Position numbers and translations under genes: made by a program | Shown here: positions 1-4,363 of the stretch, piece by piece | Position numbering within the stretch: position 1 is the stretch's first letter | Layout: the number at the start of each line of letters is the position of its first letter | Assembly: GCA_003660485.1 (NCBI GenBank) | Contig: QMUI01000051.1 | Span: 1-6,491 of the forward strand | Length of the DNA stretch: 6,491 nucleotides | Direction of reading: 5' to 3' | From: Thermococci archaeon | GTDB taxonomy: Archaea > Methanobacteriota_B > Thermococci > Thermococcales > Thermococcaceae | The notes under the pieces: generated by a model | What the model saw: only the letters and a program-made list of their open reading frames with translations | Database searches by the model: none | What the model was told of the DNA's origin: nothing

Positions 1-101
1 GCTTCTGCCTCTCTTATTGCCTTTAATGCTTCTTCATGCACCCTCCTGTCGGGATAAGTTATCGTTCCATCGATATCAATTGAGATAGCTCTAATCTTCA
101 T
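1..101 (-). CDS. HAD-family phosphatase, archaeal phosphoglycolate phosphatase type (N-terminal part only)
   Basis: Only the first 33 codons lie in the window; the gene runs off the left edge. The protein begins [14 protein letters not shown], which holds the HAD motif I (DxDGT, with the nucleophile and acid/base aspartates at about residues 9 and 11), followed by [14 protein letters not shown]. This N-terminus is typical of the archaeal phosphoglycolate phosphatase / sucrose-phosphatase-like HAD proteins of Thermococcales, which are cytoplasmic, Mg-dependent hydrolases of small phosphate esters. The start ATG (complement of 99-101) is preceded by GGTGG (complement of 106-110) four bases away, a good archaeal ribosome binding site. 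The cap domain and the remaining HAD motifs are outside the window, so the substrate cannot be judged. The gene diverges from the riboswitch-led operon on the other strand. Confidence 0.85.
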   Translation of the reverse strand, partial: MKIRAISIDIDGTITYPDRRVHEEALKAIREAE

Positions 102-117
102 CTAACCACCTTCACCA

Positions 118-164
118 CTATTAAACTAAGGTTTTTAAATTAACAACTGAAGAAATTTAAAATG
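118..164. promoter_or_regulatory. AT-rich divergent promoter region with TATA-like boxes
   Basis: The gap between the divergent phosphatase gene and the structured leader is very AT-rich. The block GTTTTTAAATT at 131-141 is TATA-like on both strands. Read rightward, a start about 25 bases after its centre falls near 160-164, just before the first leader stem at 167. Read leftward, a start would fall near 110, just before the phosphatase GGTGG. A second box-like stretch, AATTTAAAA, lies at 153-161. The assignments rest on spacing alone. Confidence 0.5.
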
Positions 165-166
165 GT

Positions 167-223
167 CGGAACCCAGGAGATGAACCGAAACCGGCAACGG
201 GAGTAGGTAATCCTGGCGTTCCG
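167..223 (+). ncRNA. Structured leader domain: long hairpin with kink-turn-like bend, loop-E-like motif and GNRA tetraloop
   Basis: Pairing 167-172 with 218-223 and 173-178 with 211-216, with C217 bulged, gives a 12-bp stem. Beyond it, 5' GAU-GA-ACC (179-186) faces GGU-AA (206-210): a three-base bulge, a G182-A210 pair and an A183-A209 pair between two helices. This is the layout of a kink-turn, although the second non-canonical pair is A-A rather than the usual A-G. Next, GAA (187-189) faces AGUA (202-205), the bulged-G (loop E / sarcin-ricin) signature. The tip is CCG-GCAA-CGG (191-200), a GNRA tetraloop. Three known tertiary modules stacked in one hairpin argue for a functional fold. In archaea a kink-turn would be a natural L7Ae site. 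It sits two bases before the fluoride aptamer. I do not recognise it as a known RNA family. Confidence 0.75.
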
Positions 224-225
224 TT

Positions 226-292
226 GGGGCGATGGCGCCCGCCCGGGGCTTCGAGCCCGAACCGCCTCCCGTCGGGAGGCTGATGGCGCCTG
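226..292 (+). ncRNA. Fluoride riboswitch aptamer (crcB motif)
   Basis: P1 pairs GGGCG (227-231) with CGCCC (240-244) around the eight-base loop AUGGCGCC (232-239). An optional P2 hairpin follows (GGGCU 246-250 with AGCCC 254-258), then the joiner GAACC, then P3, GCCUCCC (264-270) with GGGAGGC (274-280). P3 is followed by UGAUGGCGCCU (281-291). The loop GGCGCC (234-239) pairs with GGCGCC (285-290) as the obligatory pseudoknot. Against the crystallised Thermotoga petrophila aptamer (from memory) the ligand-site bases are retained: A6/U7/G8 correspond to A232/U233/G234 and U41/G42 to U284/G285. The A6-U38 and A40-U48 long-range pairs correspond to A232-U281 and A283-U291. The crcB motif is known from bacteria and archaea, including Thermococcales, and senses fluoride. 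The unusual feature here is the downstream gene. Confidence 0.92.
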
Positions 293-334
293 TTCTGAAA
301 GCTTTACGGGAGGCGAGAGTATGGGCTCGAAGCT
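248..334 (+). promoter_or_regulatory. Riboswitch expression platform sequestering the ribosome binding site and start codon
   Basis: The ribosome binding site GGGAGG (308-313) lies seven bases before ATG 321. The 5' strand of aptamer P3, CGCCUCCCGU (263-272), is perfectly complementary over 10 bp to ACGGGAGGCG (306-315), which contains that site. In addition, GCUUCGAGCCC (248-258, most of P2) is perfectly complementary over 11 bp to GGGCUCGAAGC (323-333), the first codons. The two helices nest into one long hairpin with the start codon at its internal loop. The P3 3' strand (274-280) has the same GGGAGGC sequence as the site it would displace (308-314). Inference: without fluoride the long hairpin blocks translation; fluoride locks P2, P3 and the pseudoknot and frees the site. 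There is no U-tract, so control is probably translational. Confidence 0.8.
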
Positions 335-1175
335 AGAGGAGTCTATTAACTTAGAAAAGGTGCTCGAATATGTTGAGAGGAGAAGGCACGATGACGGAGG
401 GTATTGCTTCGTATCCCAACTAGCCGATACAAACATAAATGACACGTACTATGCCGTAAAGATCTACACCCTATTAGGAATAGAAGTTCCAAAGAAGGAG
501 AAGACAATAGAGTTCCTCTATAACTCGGCACAAATGCAGACAGCAACCGTTGGAGTTGCAATGGCCATCGAGGCCCTAGCAATCCTAGGGGCCAAGGATT
601 TAGCCAGGGAAAAACTGGAACTGCTGTTTAAAAAGTACAATCCAGTAAAAGGAAAATTCGCGGTTGGATTAGGAGGAAGCGAAGAGTTTGGAACGGCAAC
701 ACCACTTGAAGCAACCTACTGGGCCTTCAGAGCTATGGAATCCGTAGGTTACAGACCATCCCCAGAGATGAAGGAGAGAATGATAGAATTCATAATGCAA
801 TACAAAATTAGAGATGGTTTCGGTGTAGAGCGTCCAACGACAACGATGACTTACCAGGCATTATACTCACTTAACTTCCTGGGGCAGAGAATTGATACTG
901 GGCATTTTGAGCTCTGCGAAGTCTGCGGGGACAGGGGAGGTTTCACAGAAGTTCCCAACTCTCTGCCCCCGTACATAGAGCCAACGTTCTACGCATTAAG
1001 AGGACTACAGATGCTCGGAAAGAGAGCCACGTGCATAAAAAGGCACATCAAGTTCATAAAGGCTCTGCAAAACCCAAATGGAGGATTCAGGAGAAGTTAT
1101 GAGCTAGGAATTTCAAACTTCCAGAACACGTACAGGGCACTTGCAAGCTTAGATGTTCTTGTAAGGTGGTTATGA
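321..1175 (+). CDS. Prenyltransferase/squalene-cyclase-type repeat (alpha-alpha toroid) protein under a fluoride riboswitch
   Basis: A 284-residue soluble protein built of repeats with glycine-rich turns followed by helix pairs: DGGY (about 25-28), GKF (111-113), DGFG (165-168), RGGF (205-208) and NGGF (253-256), each trailed by a helix of the T/Y-x-AL-x-x-L kind. This is the alpha-alpha toroid pattern of prenyltransferase beta subunits and terpene cyclases. The D-x-C-Y zinc-ligand segment that follows a GGF turn in protein prenyltransferase beta subunits is replaced by PPYIEPTFYAL (216-226), and I see no DxDD cyclase motif, so enzymatic prenyl chemistry is doubtful. An unusual HFELCEVCGD (195-204) has a CxxC that could bind metal. 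ATG 321 is chosen because GGGAGG lies seven bases upstream. The gene leads an operon: its stop overlaps the next start. Cellular role unknown; the fluoride riboswitch suggests expression under fluoride stress. Confidence 0.85.
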   Translation: MGSKLEESINLEKVLEYVERRRHDDGGYCFVSQLADTNINDTYYAVKIYTLLGIEVPKKEKTIEFLYNSAQMQTATVGVAMAIEALAILGAKDLAREKLELLFKKYNPVKGKFAVGLGGSEEFGTATPLEATYWAFRAMESVGYRPSPEMKERMIEFIMQYKIRDGFGVERPTTTMTYQALYSLNFLGQRIDTGHFELCEVCGDRGGFTEVPNSLPPYIEPTFYALRGLQMLGKRATCIKRHIKFIKALQNPNGGFRRSYELGISNFQNTYRALASLDVLVRWL

Positions 1176-1486
1176 TGGAGATTTGGGTATCTGAAGAGGA
1201 TGTAGAGTTAATAAAAGCCAACAAGGAGAAGATAGAACAAGTTCTTAGGTCAAAAGATAAACTCCGGAGGCTCCTTCTTTCCCTCAAATTTAAATTTCTT
1301 AGAGAACGGAGGTCTGCCTTAGAGGATAGGCTAAACAAAGTTTCCGAAGAGTATGAAAGACTCACAAGATTCTATATGCAAGCAGAAAGGGACAAGGTAA
1401 AAATGATGGAACTAAGGCTTAAGCTCCACATGGAGAATGAAAAGTTAAGGAGGCAACTAAATGAAAGTCGTATTCAAAGCAGGTAG
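1175..1486 (+). CDS. Small coiled-coil protein, second gene of the riboswitch operon
   Basis: A 103-residue, highly charged and almost wholly helical protein beginning MEIWVSEEDVELIKAN. Heptad-like leucines and isoleucines run through most of it (for example LEDRLNKVSEEYERL and MELRLKLHMENEKL), indicating one or two long coiled-coil segments. There is no signal peptide or membrane segment, and I recognise no family. The start is ambiguous: GTG 1166, ATG 1172 and ATG 1175 share the frame. GGTGG (1165-1169) is five bases before ATG 1175 and only two before ATG 1172, so 1175 is preferred. Its A is the last base of the preceding TGA, which implies translational coupling with the repeat protein. 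The 3' end overlaps the likely start of the next gene by 26 bases. It may be a structural partner of its operon neighbours. Confidence 0.75.
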   Translation: MEIWVSEEDVELIKANKEKIEQVLRSKDKLRRLLLSLKFKFLRERRSALEDRLNKVSEEYERLTRFYMQAERDKVKMMELRLKLHMENEKLRRQLNESRIQSR

Positions 1487-1816
1487 GTGGAAGAAGGTCT
1501 CTATAGACGTTCCCGAAAAATCCTAAAGATGATAGAGGAAAGTGAGTTCAAGCTAATTGAGGTAGTAAAAGCTATATGCAATGGAGAACCTGAAAATAAA
1601 CTCTCAAATGATAATTTTGGAAAGATAGAAAGATTAGAGAAAGAACTCTTCGAATTAGAAGGTAAATGGTCCTCAATTCGATTCAAATCCTATCAACTGG
1701 CCTTAGATAATAAGAACTTAGCGATTCAACTCTCGGGCATGATAGCCGAAAATGCAGGGCTTAGGAAAATGCTTGGATTAAAGGAAGGGGACTATCGAGA
1801 AGCTAAGAACTTATAA
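1461..1816 (+). CDS. Small coiled-coil protein, third gene of the operon, apparently frameshifted near 1520
   Basis: The best start is ATG 1461, seven bases after a strong AGGAGG (1448-1453). It reads MKVVFKAGRWKKVSIDVPEK and then meets TAA at 1524-1526. The following frame, entered one base back, continues without a break as ILKMIEESEFKLIEVVKAI to the stop at 1814-1816. One extra A in the A5 run at 1516-1520 (or a -1 slip on AAA 1518-1520) joins the halves into about 118 residues: a short basic, probably beta-strand N-terminus, then charged helices with coiled-coil character (LEKELFELEGKW, NKNLAIQLSGMIAENAGLRKML). The alternatives are starts in the second frame, GTG 1487 (109 residues) or ATG 1529, both without a convincing ribosome binding site. 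It could be a sequencing error, a recent mutation or slippage. Family and function are not recognised. Confidence 0.65.
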
Positions 1817-1818
1817 AG
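1809..1818 (+). promoter_or_regulatory. TATA-like promoter of trm5
   Basis: ACTTATAAAG overlaps the stop codon of the preceding gene. Its centre (about 1814) is some 25-33 bases before ATG 1847, so transcription would start close to the start codon. No clear ribosome binding site precedes ATG 1847 (CTGGGACGAAGA), which fits a leaderless or very short-leader mRNA independent of the riboswitch operon. Confidence 0.55.
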
Positions 1819-1846
1819 AGGTACCTAGTATTCACTGGGACGAAGA

Positions 1847-2848
1847 ATGGTTCTAGCGGTAAAAGTTCCCAGGACTGAAGGAGAGAAAGTCAGAAAAAAA
1901 CTACTTGAACGTGGCGTGCTCGATAGGAGGTATAGGATAAAGGTCGAAGAGGATTACATTTTCATTCCTGTGACTTCCAAAGTTGAGGAATTTGAAATTG
2001 TTGATATTGAGCTTGAAGAAGCAGAGAGAAAGCCTCACAATTACAGAGAGGTAGTAAAGATACCGGAAAGCCTACGGAAATTCCTCCCAAGCTCCTTTGA
2101 CATAATAGGAAATATAGCGATAATAGAGATACCCGAGGAGCTTAAAGGGTACGAGAGGGAAATTGGAGAGGCTATAATAAAGGTTCACAAGAACGTTAAG
2201 GCAGTATTTATGAAGGGAGGAAGAGTCAAAGGAAAATATAGGGTCAGGGAACTCATTCTCATAGCAGGAGAAAATAGCACTGAAACCCTTCACAGAGAAA
2301 ATGGGATAAGGCTGAAGCTTGATGTAACTAAAGTTTACTTCTCCCCCCGCTTGGCAACTGAGAGAATGAGAATATTTAACAAGGCAAAGAGTGGAGAAGT
2401 TGTTCTTGATATGTTTGCGGGCGTTGGTCCCTACTCAATATTGCTAGCAAAAAAAGTGAAGGTGGTTTTTGCCTGCGATATAAATCCCTGGGCCATAAGA
2501 TACATGGAGGAGAATATAAGGCTGAACAAGACATGGAACGTCATTCCGATCCTGGGAGATGCCAGAGAAATTGCAGGAAAAGTCAAGGCAGACAGGATAA
2601 TAATGAACCTACCAAGATCCGCCAAAGACTTCCTGAGAGAGGCATTCACAAGCGCGAAGGACGGGACAGTCATCCACTACTATGGGTTTGGGCCAGAGAA
2701 AGACCCCTTCGGTGAGCACATTAATGTCATTAGGAAGATGGCCCAAGAATTTAATGCAGATGTTAAAATATTGGACAAAAGAATAATAAGGAACTACGCC
2801 CCCAGGCAGTACAATATAGCTATAGACTTCAAGGTTACCTTTTCATAA
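1847..2848 (+). CDS. trm5: tRNA (guanine37-N1)-methyltransferase Trm5
   Basis: A 333-residue cytoplasmic class I methyltransferase using S-adenosylmethionine to methylate N1 of G37 next to the anticodon, which prevents frameshifting and starts wyosine formation. The N-terminal D1 domain (about 1-70, [20 protein letters not shown]) is followed by a linker domain with the conserved VRE (133-135) and AGEN (140-143), then YFSPRL (164-169). The Rossmann domain has SAM motif [11 protein letters not shown] (188-197), DINP (211-214), GDAR (237-240), the catalytic-site NLPR (254-257) and the C-terminal YAPRQY (317-322). Order and length match Methanocaldococcus Trm5 as I remember it. Pyrococci carry two paralogues, Trm5a (bifunctional Taw22, also methylating C7 of imG-14) and Trm5b; I cannot assign this copy. 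The 3' end overlaps that of convergent fen by 14 bases. Confidence 0.93.
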   Translation: MVLAVKVPRTEGEKVRKKLLERGVLDRRYRIKVEEDYIFIPVTSKVEEFEIVDIELEEAERKPHNYREVVKIPESLRKFLPSSFDIIGNIAIIEIPEELKGYEREIGEAIIKVHKNVKAVFMKGGRVKGKYRVRELILIAGENSTETLHRENGIRLKLDVTKVYFSPRLATERMRIFNKAKSGEVVLDMFAGVGPYSILLAKKVKVVFACDINPWAIRYMEENIRLNKTWNVIPILGDAREIAGKVKADRIIMNLPRSAKDFLREAFTSAKDGTVIHYYGFGPEKDPFGEHINVIRKMAQEFNADVKILDKRIIRNYAPRQYNIAIDFKVTFS

Positions 2849-3860
2849 ACCAGCTCTCTAGCGTTGATTGTTTTCCTGCCTTTACTGCCTTTTTAAGCCT
2901 CTCCAATCCATTTTTAACTCTTTCTTCGCTAAAATCATGCTCATCGCACAAAAACTTTAGGATTCCCTCTTCATCAGGTTCCTTCCACTGCAACTTATAC
3001 TCATCAGTCACCGGGGGATTGAGGAAGAACTCCTTGATGGCATATAGGTCAACCTCACTTTGCTTCTGAAACCTGGCCAAGGGATCCTTTGAATGCCTAA
3101 CTATCTCCAATGCCTTCTTTGGCCCTATTCCCTTTATTCCTCCAGGGTTATAGTCTGTGCCAACGAGAATAGCCAGCTCAATAAGTTTCTCCCTTGTAAG
3201 CTTCAGTGAGGAGAGAACTTCATCAAGCACAACAAGCTCAGGCTTAACTTCCACGTAAACATTTCTCCCAGGGAGCTTCCTCTTTCCAGTTATTGTCAGG
3301 TTCCTGACCAGCCTGGGGGTTCCAAATAGAAGTGAGTCATAATCTTGGCTCGCTGAAGCATAAACCCGACTCTTAGATGCCATATAAGCTGCCTGGGCTT
3401 CACCCTCACTTGGAGCCTGAACAACAGGAATGCCCATCAGCTCAAGTAACTTTTTTGCATCCTCAATCAACATTTCGTTAACTTTAGTGGCCCTCTGAGC
3501 GTACTTTCTCGCCTCCTCTATATCACCCCTCGCAAGGGCTTCCCTCCACTTAACTTCTGCCTCTTCTCTTGCCTCCTTCCTCTTCTCAAGCTCCTTCTTT
3601 TTAAACTCTGGAGGTTTTCCGTCAAAAACATAAGCTGGCTTAATGCCCGCCTCCATAAGGTTTATAGTCCTGTAGAAGAGACCGCTGAGGTGGGAAGTTA
3701 TCCTGCCTTTGGAATCCATGAGGGGAGTACCGTCCCTCTGCCTTATCGTTGAGAGGAATTGATAAATCGCGTTGAGGGCATCAATGGCAACTTTCCTGCC
3801 GTATAGACTCTCGAGCTCTATCTCCTTCTTAGGAATTAACTCACCAATAGGAACGCCCAT
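2835..3860 (-). CDS. fen: Flap endonuclease 1 (FEN-1)
   Basis: A 341-residue structure-specific nuclease that removes 5' flaps in Okazaki-fragment maturation and base excision repair. It aligns almost without gaps to remembered Pyrococcus FEN-1. The N-terminal nuclease region starts [15 protein letters not shown], with free Gly2 after methionine removal. Acidic metal ligands are present at about D27 ([11 protein letters not shown]), D80 (VFDGKPP), E152/E154 (SEGEAQAAY), D173/D175 (SQDYDSLL) and D236 (GTDYNPGG). A helix-hairpin-helix follows ([14 protein letters not shown]). The C-terminus QSTLESWF is a PCNA-binding PIP box (QxxLxxWF). The start is certain: GGTGAT lies three bases before the ATG (complement of 3858-3860). 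That site directly abuts the D box of the sRNA upstream, so mRNA and sRNA compete for the same bases. Length is normal and no active-site residue is missing. Confidence 0.97.
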   Translation of the reverse strand: MGVPIGELIPKKEIELESLYGRKVAIDALNAIYQFLSTIRQRDGTPLMDSKGRITSHLSGLFYRTINLMEAGIKPAYVFDGKPPEFKKKELEKRKEAREEAEVKWREALARGDIEEARKYAQRATKVNEMLIEDAKKLLELMGIPVVQAPSEGEAQAAYMASKSRVYASASQDYDSLLFGTPRLVRNLTITGKRKLPGRNVYVEVKPELVVLDEVLSSLKLTREKLIELAILVGTDYNPGGIKGIGPKKALEIVRHSKDPLARFQKQSEVDLYAIKEFFLNPPVTDEYKLQWKEPDEEGILKFLCDEHDFSEERVKNGLERLKKAVKAGKQSTLESWFMKR

Positions 3861-3865
3861 AATAT

Positions 3866-3925
3866 CACCTCAGCCTACCGGTGTGCTCATCACCCCCTCA
3901 GATGAGGGGAAGGTTCATCATCTAA
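3866..3925 (-). ncRNA. Box C/D guide sRNA (archaeal, dual guide)
   Basis: Read on the minus strand: box C AUGAUGA (3915-3921), a 13-base guide (3902-3914), box D' CUGA (3898-3901), a four-base GGGG spacer, box C' GUGAUGA (3887-3893), a 13-base guide (3874-3886) and box D CUGA (3870-3873). Boxes and spacings are those of compact archaeal C/D sRNAs, which assemble with L7Ae, Nop5 and fibrillarin to direct 2'-O-methylation. By the fifth-base rule the D' guide ACCUUCCCCUCAU would modify a G in a target AUGAGGGGAAGG, and the D guide GCACACCGGUAGG a C in a target CCUACCGGUGUG. I cannot name the target molecules. The flanks form little terminal stem, which is common in archaea. End positions are approximate. 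Confidence 0.88.
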
Positions 3926-3945
3926 TCTTACCTTAAATTCGGGGG

Positions 3946-3953
3946 ATTATTAA
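3946..3953 (-). promoter_or_regulatory. TATA-like box for the C/D sRNA (and perhaps fen)
   Basis: On the minus strand TTAATAAT lies just after the psiE stop codon. About 25 bases downstream of its centre is 3925, four bases before box C, the expected 5' end of the sRNA. A second AT-rich stretch, AATTTAAGG (complement of 3931-3939), would start transcription inside the sRNA, near 3910, and could serve fen. This assignment is by spacing only. Confidence 0.45.
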
Positions 3954-3954
3954 G

Positions 3955-4335
3955 TTAATCATCATTCAAGCTGTTCTTCGTTAAGTTAACATATATCCAC
4001 CCAAGCACAAATATCACAGCCGAAAAACCAAAAAGGACTTTGAAGTCGTACATTTTTCCTACCATGATCTTCCTCACTATTGCCACTATCCCCAATTCAG
4101 CGATTCTCTTCATGCTTACGTGATGCTCCTTCAAGTAAAGGGAGAGAAGCTCGTACATTTCAAGCAAAATCAAGACAAGTAGGAAATTCTCCAGCGCCAA
4201 TTCAAGGTTTCCAGATAGGAAGGGAAGTAGCGTTTTATATAATGCCACGCCAATGAACCCTATTATGATTATCTCCAGCAGGCCAACAATGACGTCGAAC
4301 ACCGAAGTTAACACTGAAATAATCTCCCCACGCAT
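3955..4335 (-). CDS. PsiE-like small integral membrane protein
   Basis: A 126-residue, strongly hydrophobic protein with about four membrane segments, near residues 8-36, 50-68, 78-92 and 99-117. The central stretch from LLVLILLEMYELLSLYL (52-68) through EHHVSMKRIAELGIVAIVRKIMV (70-92) matches the hallmark of the PsiE family: an acidic helix, a short polar turn with histidines, then IxxxxLxAIxRKxxV. PsiE was named for phosphate-starvation induction in Escherichia coli, but its biochemical role is unknown, and no phosphate link is visible here. There is no ribosome binding site before the ATG (complement of 4333-4335); a TATA-like box about 25 bases upstream suggests a leaderless transcript. 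Functional independence from the ABC transporter upstream is likely. The C-terminus (KNSLNDD) is polar. I am fairly sure of the family, not of the function. Confidence 0.75.
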   Translation of the reverse strand: MRGEIISVLTSVFDVIVGLLEIIIIGFIGVALYKTLLPFLSGNLELALENFLLVLILLEMYELLSLYLKEHHVSMKRIAELGIVAIVRKIMVGKMYDFKVLFGFSAVIFVLGWIYVNLTKNSLNDD

Positions 4336-4338
4336 TGT

Positions 4339-4353
4339 AAAAAAGTTAAAAAA
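4339..4353 (-). terminator. Oligo-U transcription terminator after oppF
   Basis: On the minus strand, just after the oppF stop codon, come two runs of six T (complement of 4348-4353 and 4339-4344) separated by AAC. Archaeal RNA polymerase terminates at such U-tracts without needing a hairpin. They lie before the psiE start, so the opp transcript probably ends here. Confidence 0.6.
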
Positions 4354-4356
4354 GAG

Positions 4357-4363
4357 TATTTAA
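4357..4363 (-). promoter_or_regulatory. TATA-like box for psiE, overlapping the oppF stop codon
   Basis: TTAAATA on the minus strand contains the oppF TAA stop (complement of 4360-4362). Its centre is 25 bases from the psiE ATG, the usual archaeal TATA-to-start distance, which predicts a leaderless mRNA. This agrees with the lack of a ribosome binding site before psiE. Confidence 0.5.

Noticed and set aside
245..262. A tRNA T-arm-like sequence (GGGGCTTCGAGCCC) suggesting a tRNA or tRNA-like element
   Set aside because: The loop has the wrong length and sequence for GTTCRANY, and no acceptor, D or anticodon arm can be drawn. The hairpin fits the optional P2 of the fluoride aptamer.
231..290. 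Direct repeat GATGGCGCC (231-239 and 282-290) as a repeat or recombination site
   Set aside because: GGCGCC is self-complementary and the copies fall exactly at the two halves of the riboswitch pseudoknot, so structure explains the repeat.
165..320. Stable GC-rich RNA of the Pyrococcus hgc / H/ACA guide type, SRP RNA or RNase P RNA
   Set aside because: There is no ACA box at the right place, no paired pseudouridylation pocket, and no SRP or RNase P core sequence that I recognise. The fluoride aptamer match plus ribosome binding site complementarity accounts for most of the region.
140..582. Open reading frames on the minus strand across the leader and first gene (101 and 78 codons)
   Set aside because: They run antisense to a structured RNA and a well-supported gene, lack ribosome binding sites, and their serine/arginine-rich composition is that of shadow frames.
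2533..2715. A 60-codon plus-strand frame inside trm5
   Set aside because: It is out of frame within conserved Trm5 motifs, with arginine-rich shadow composition.
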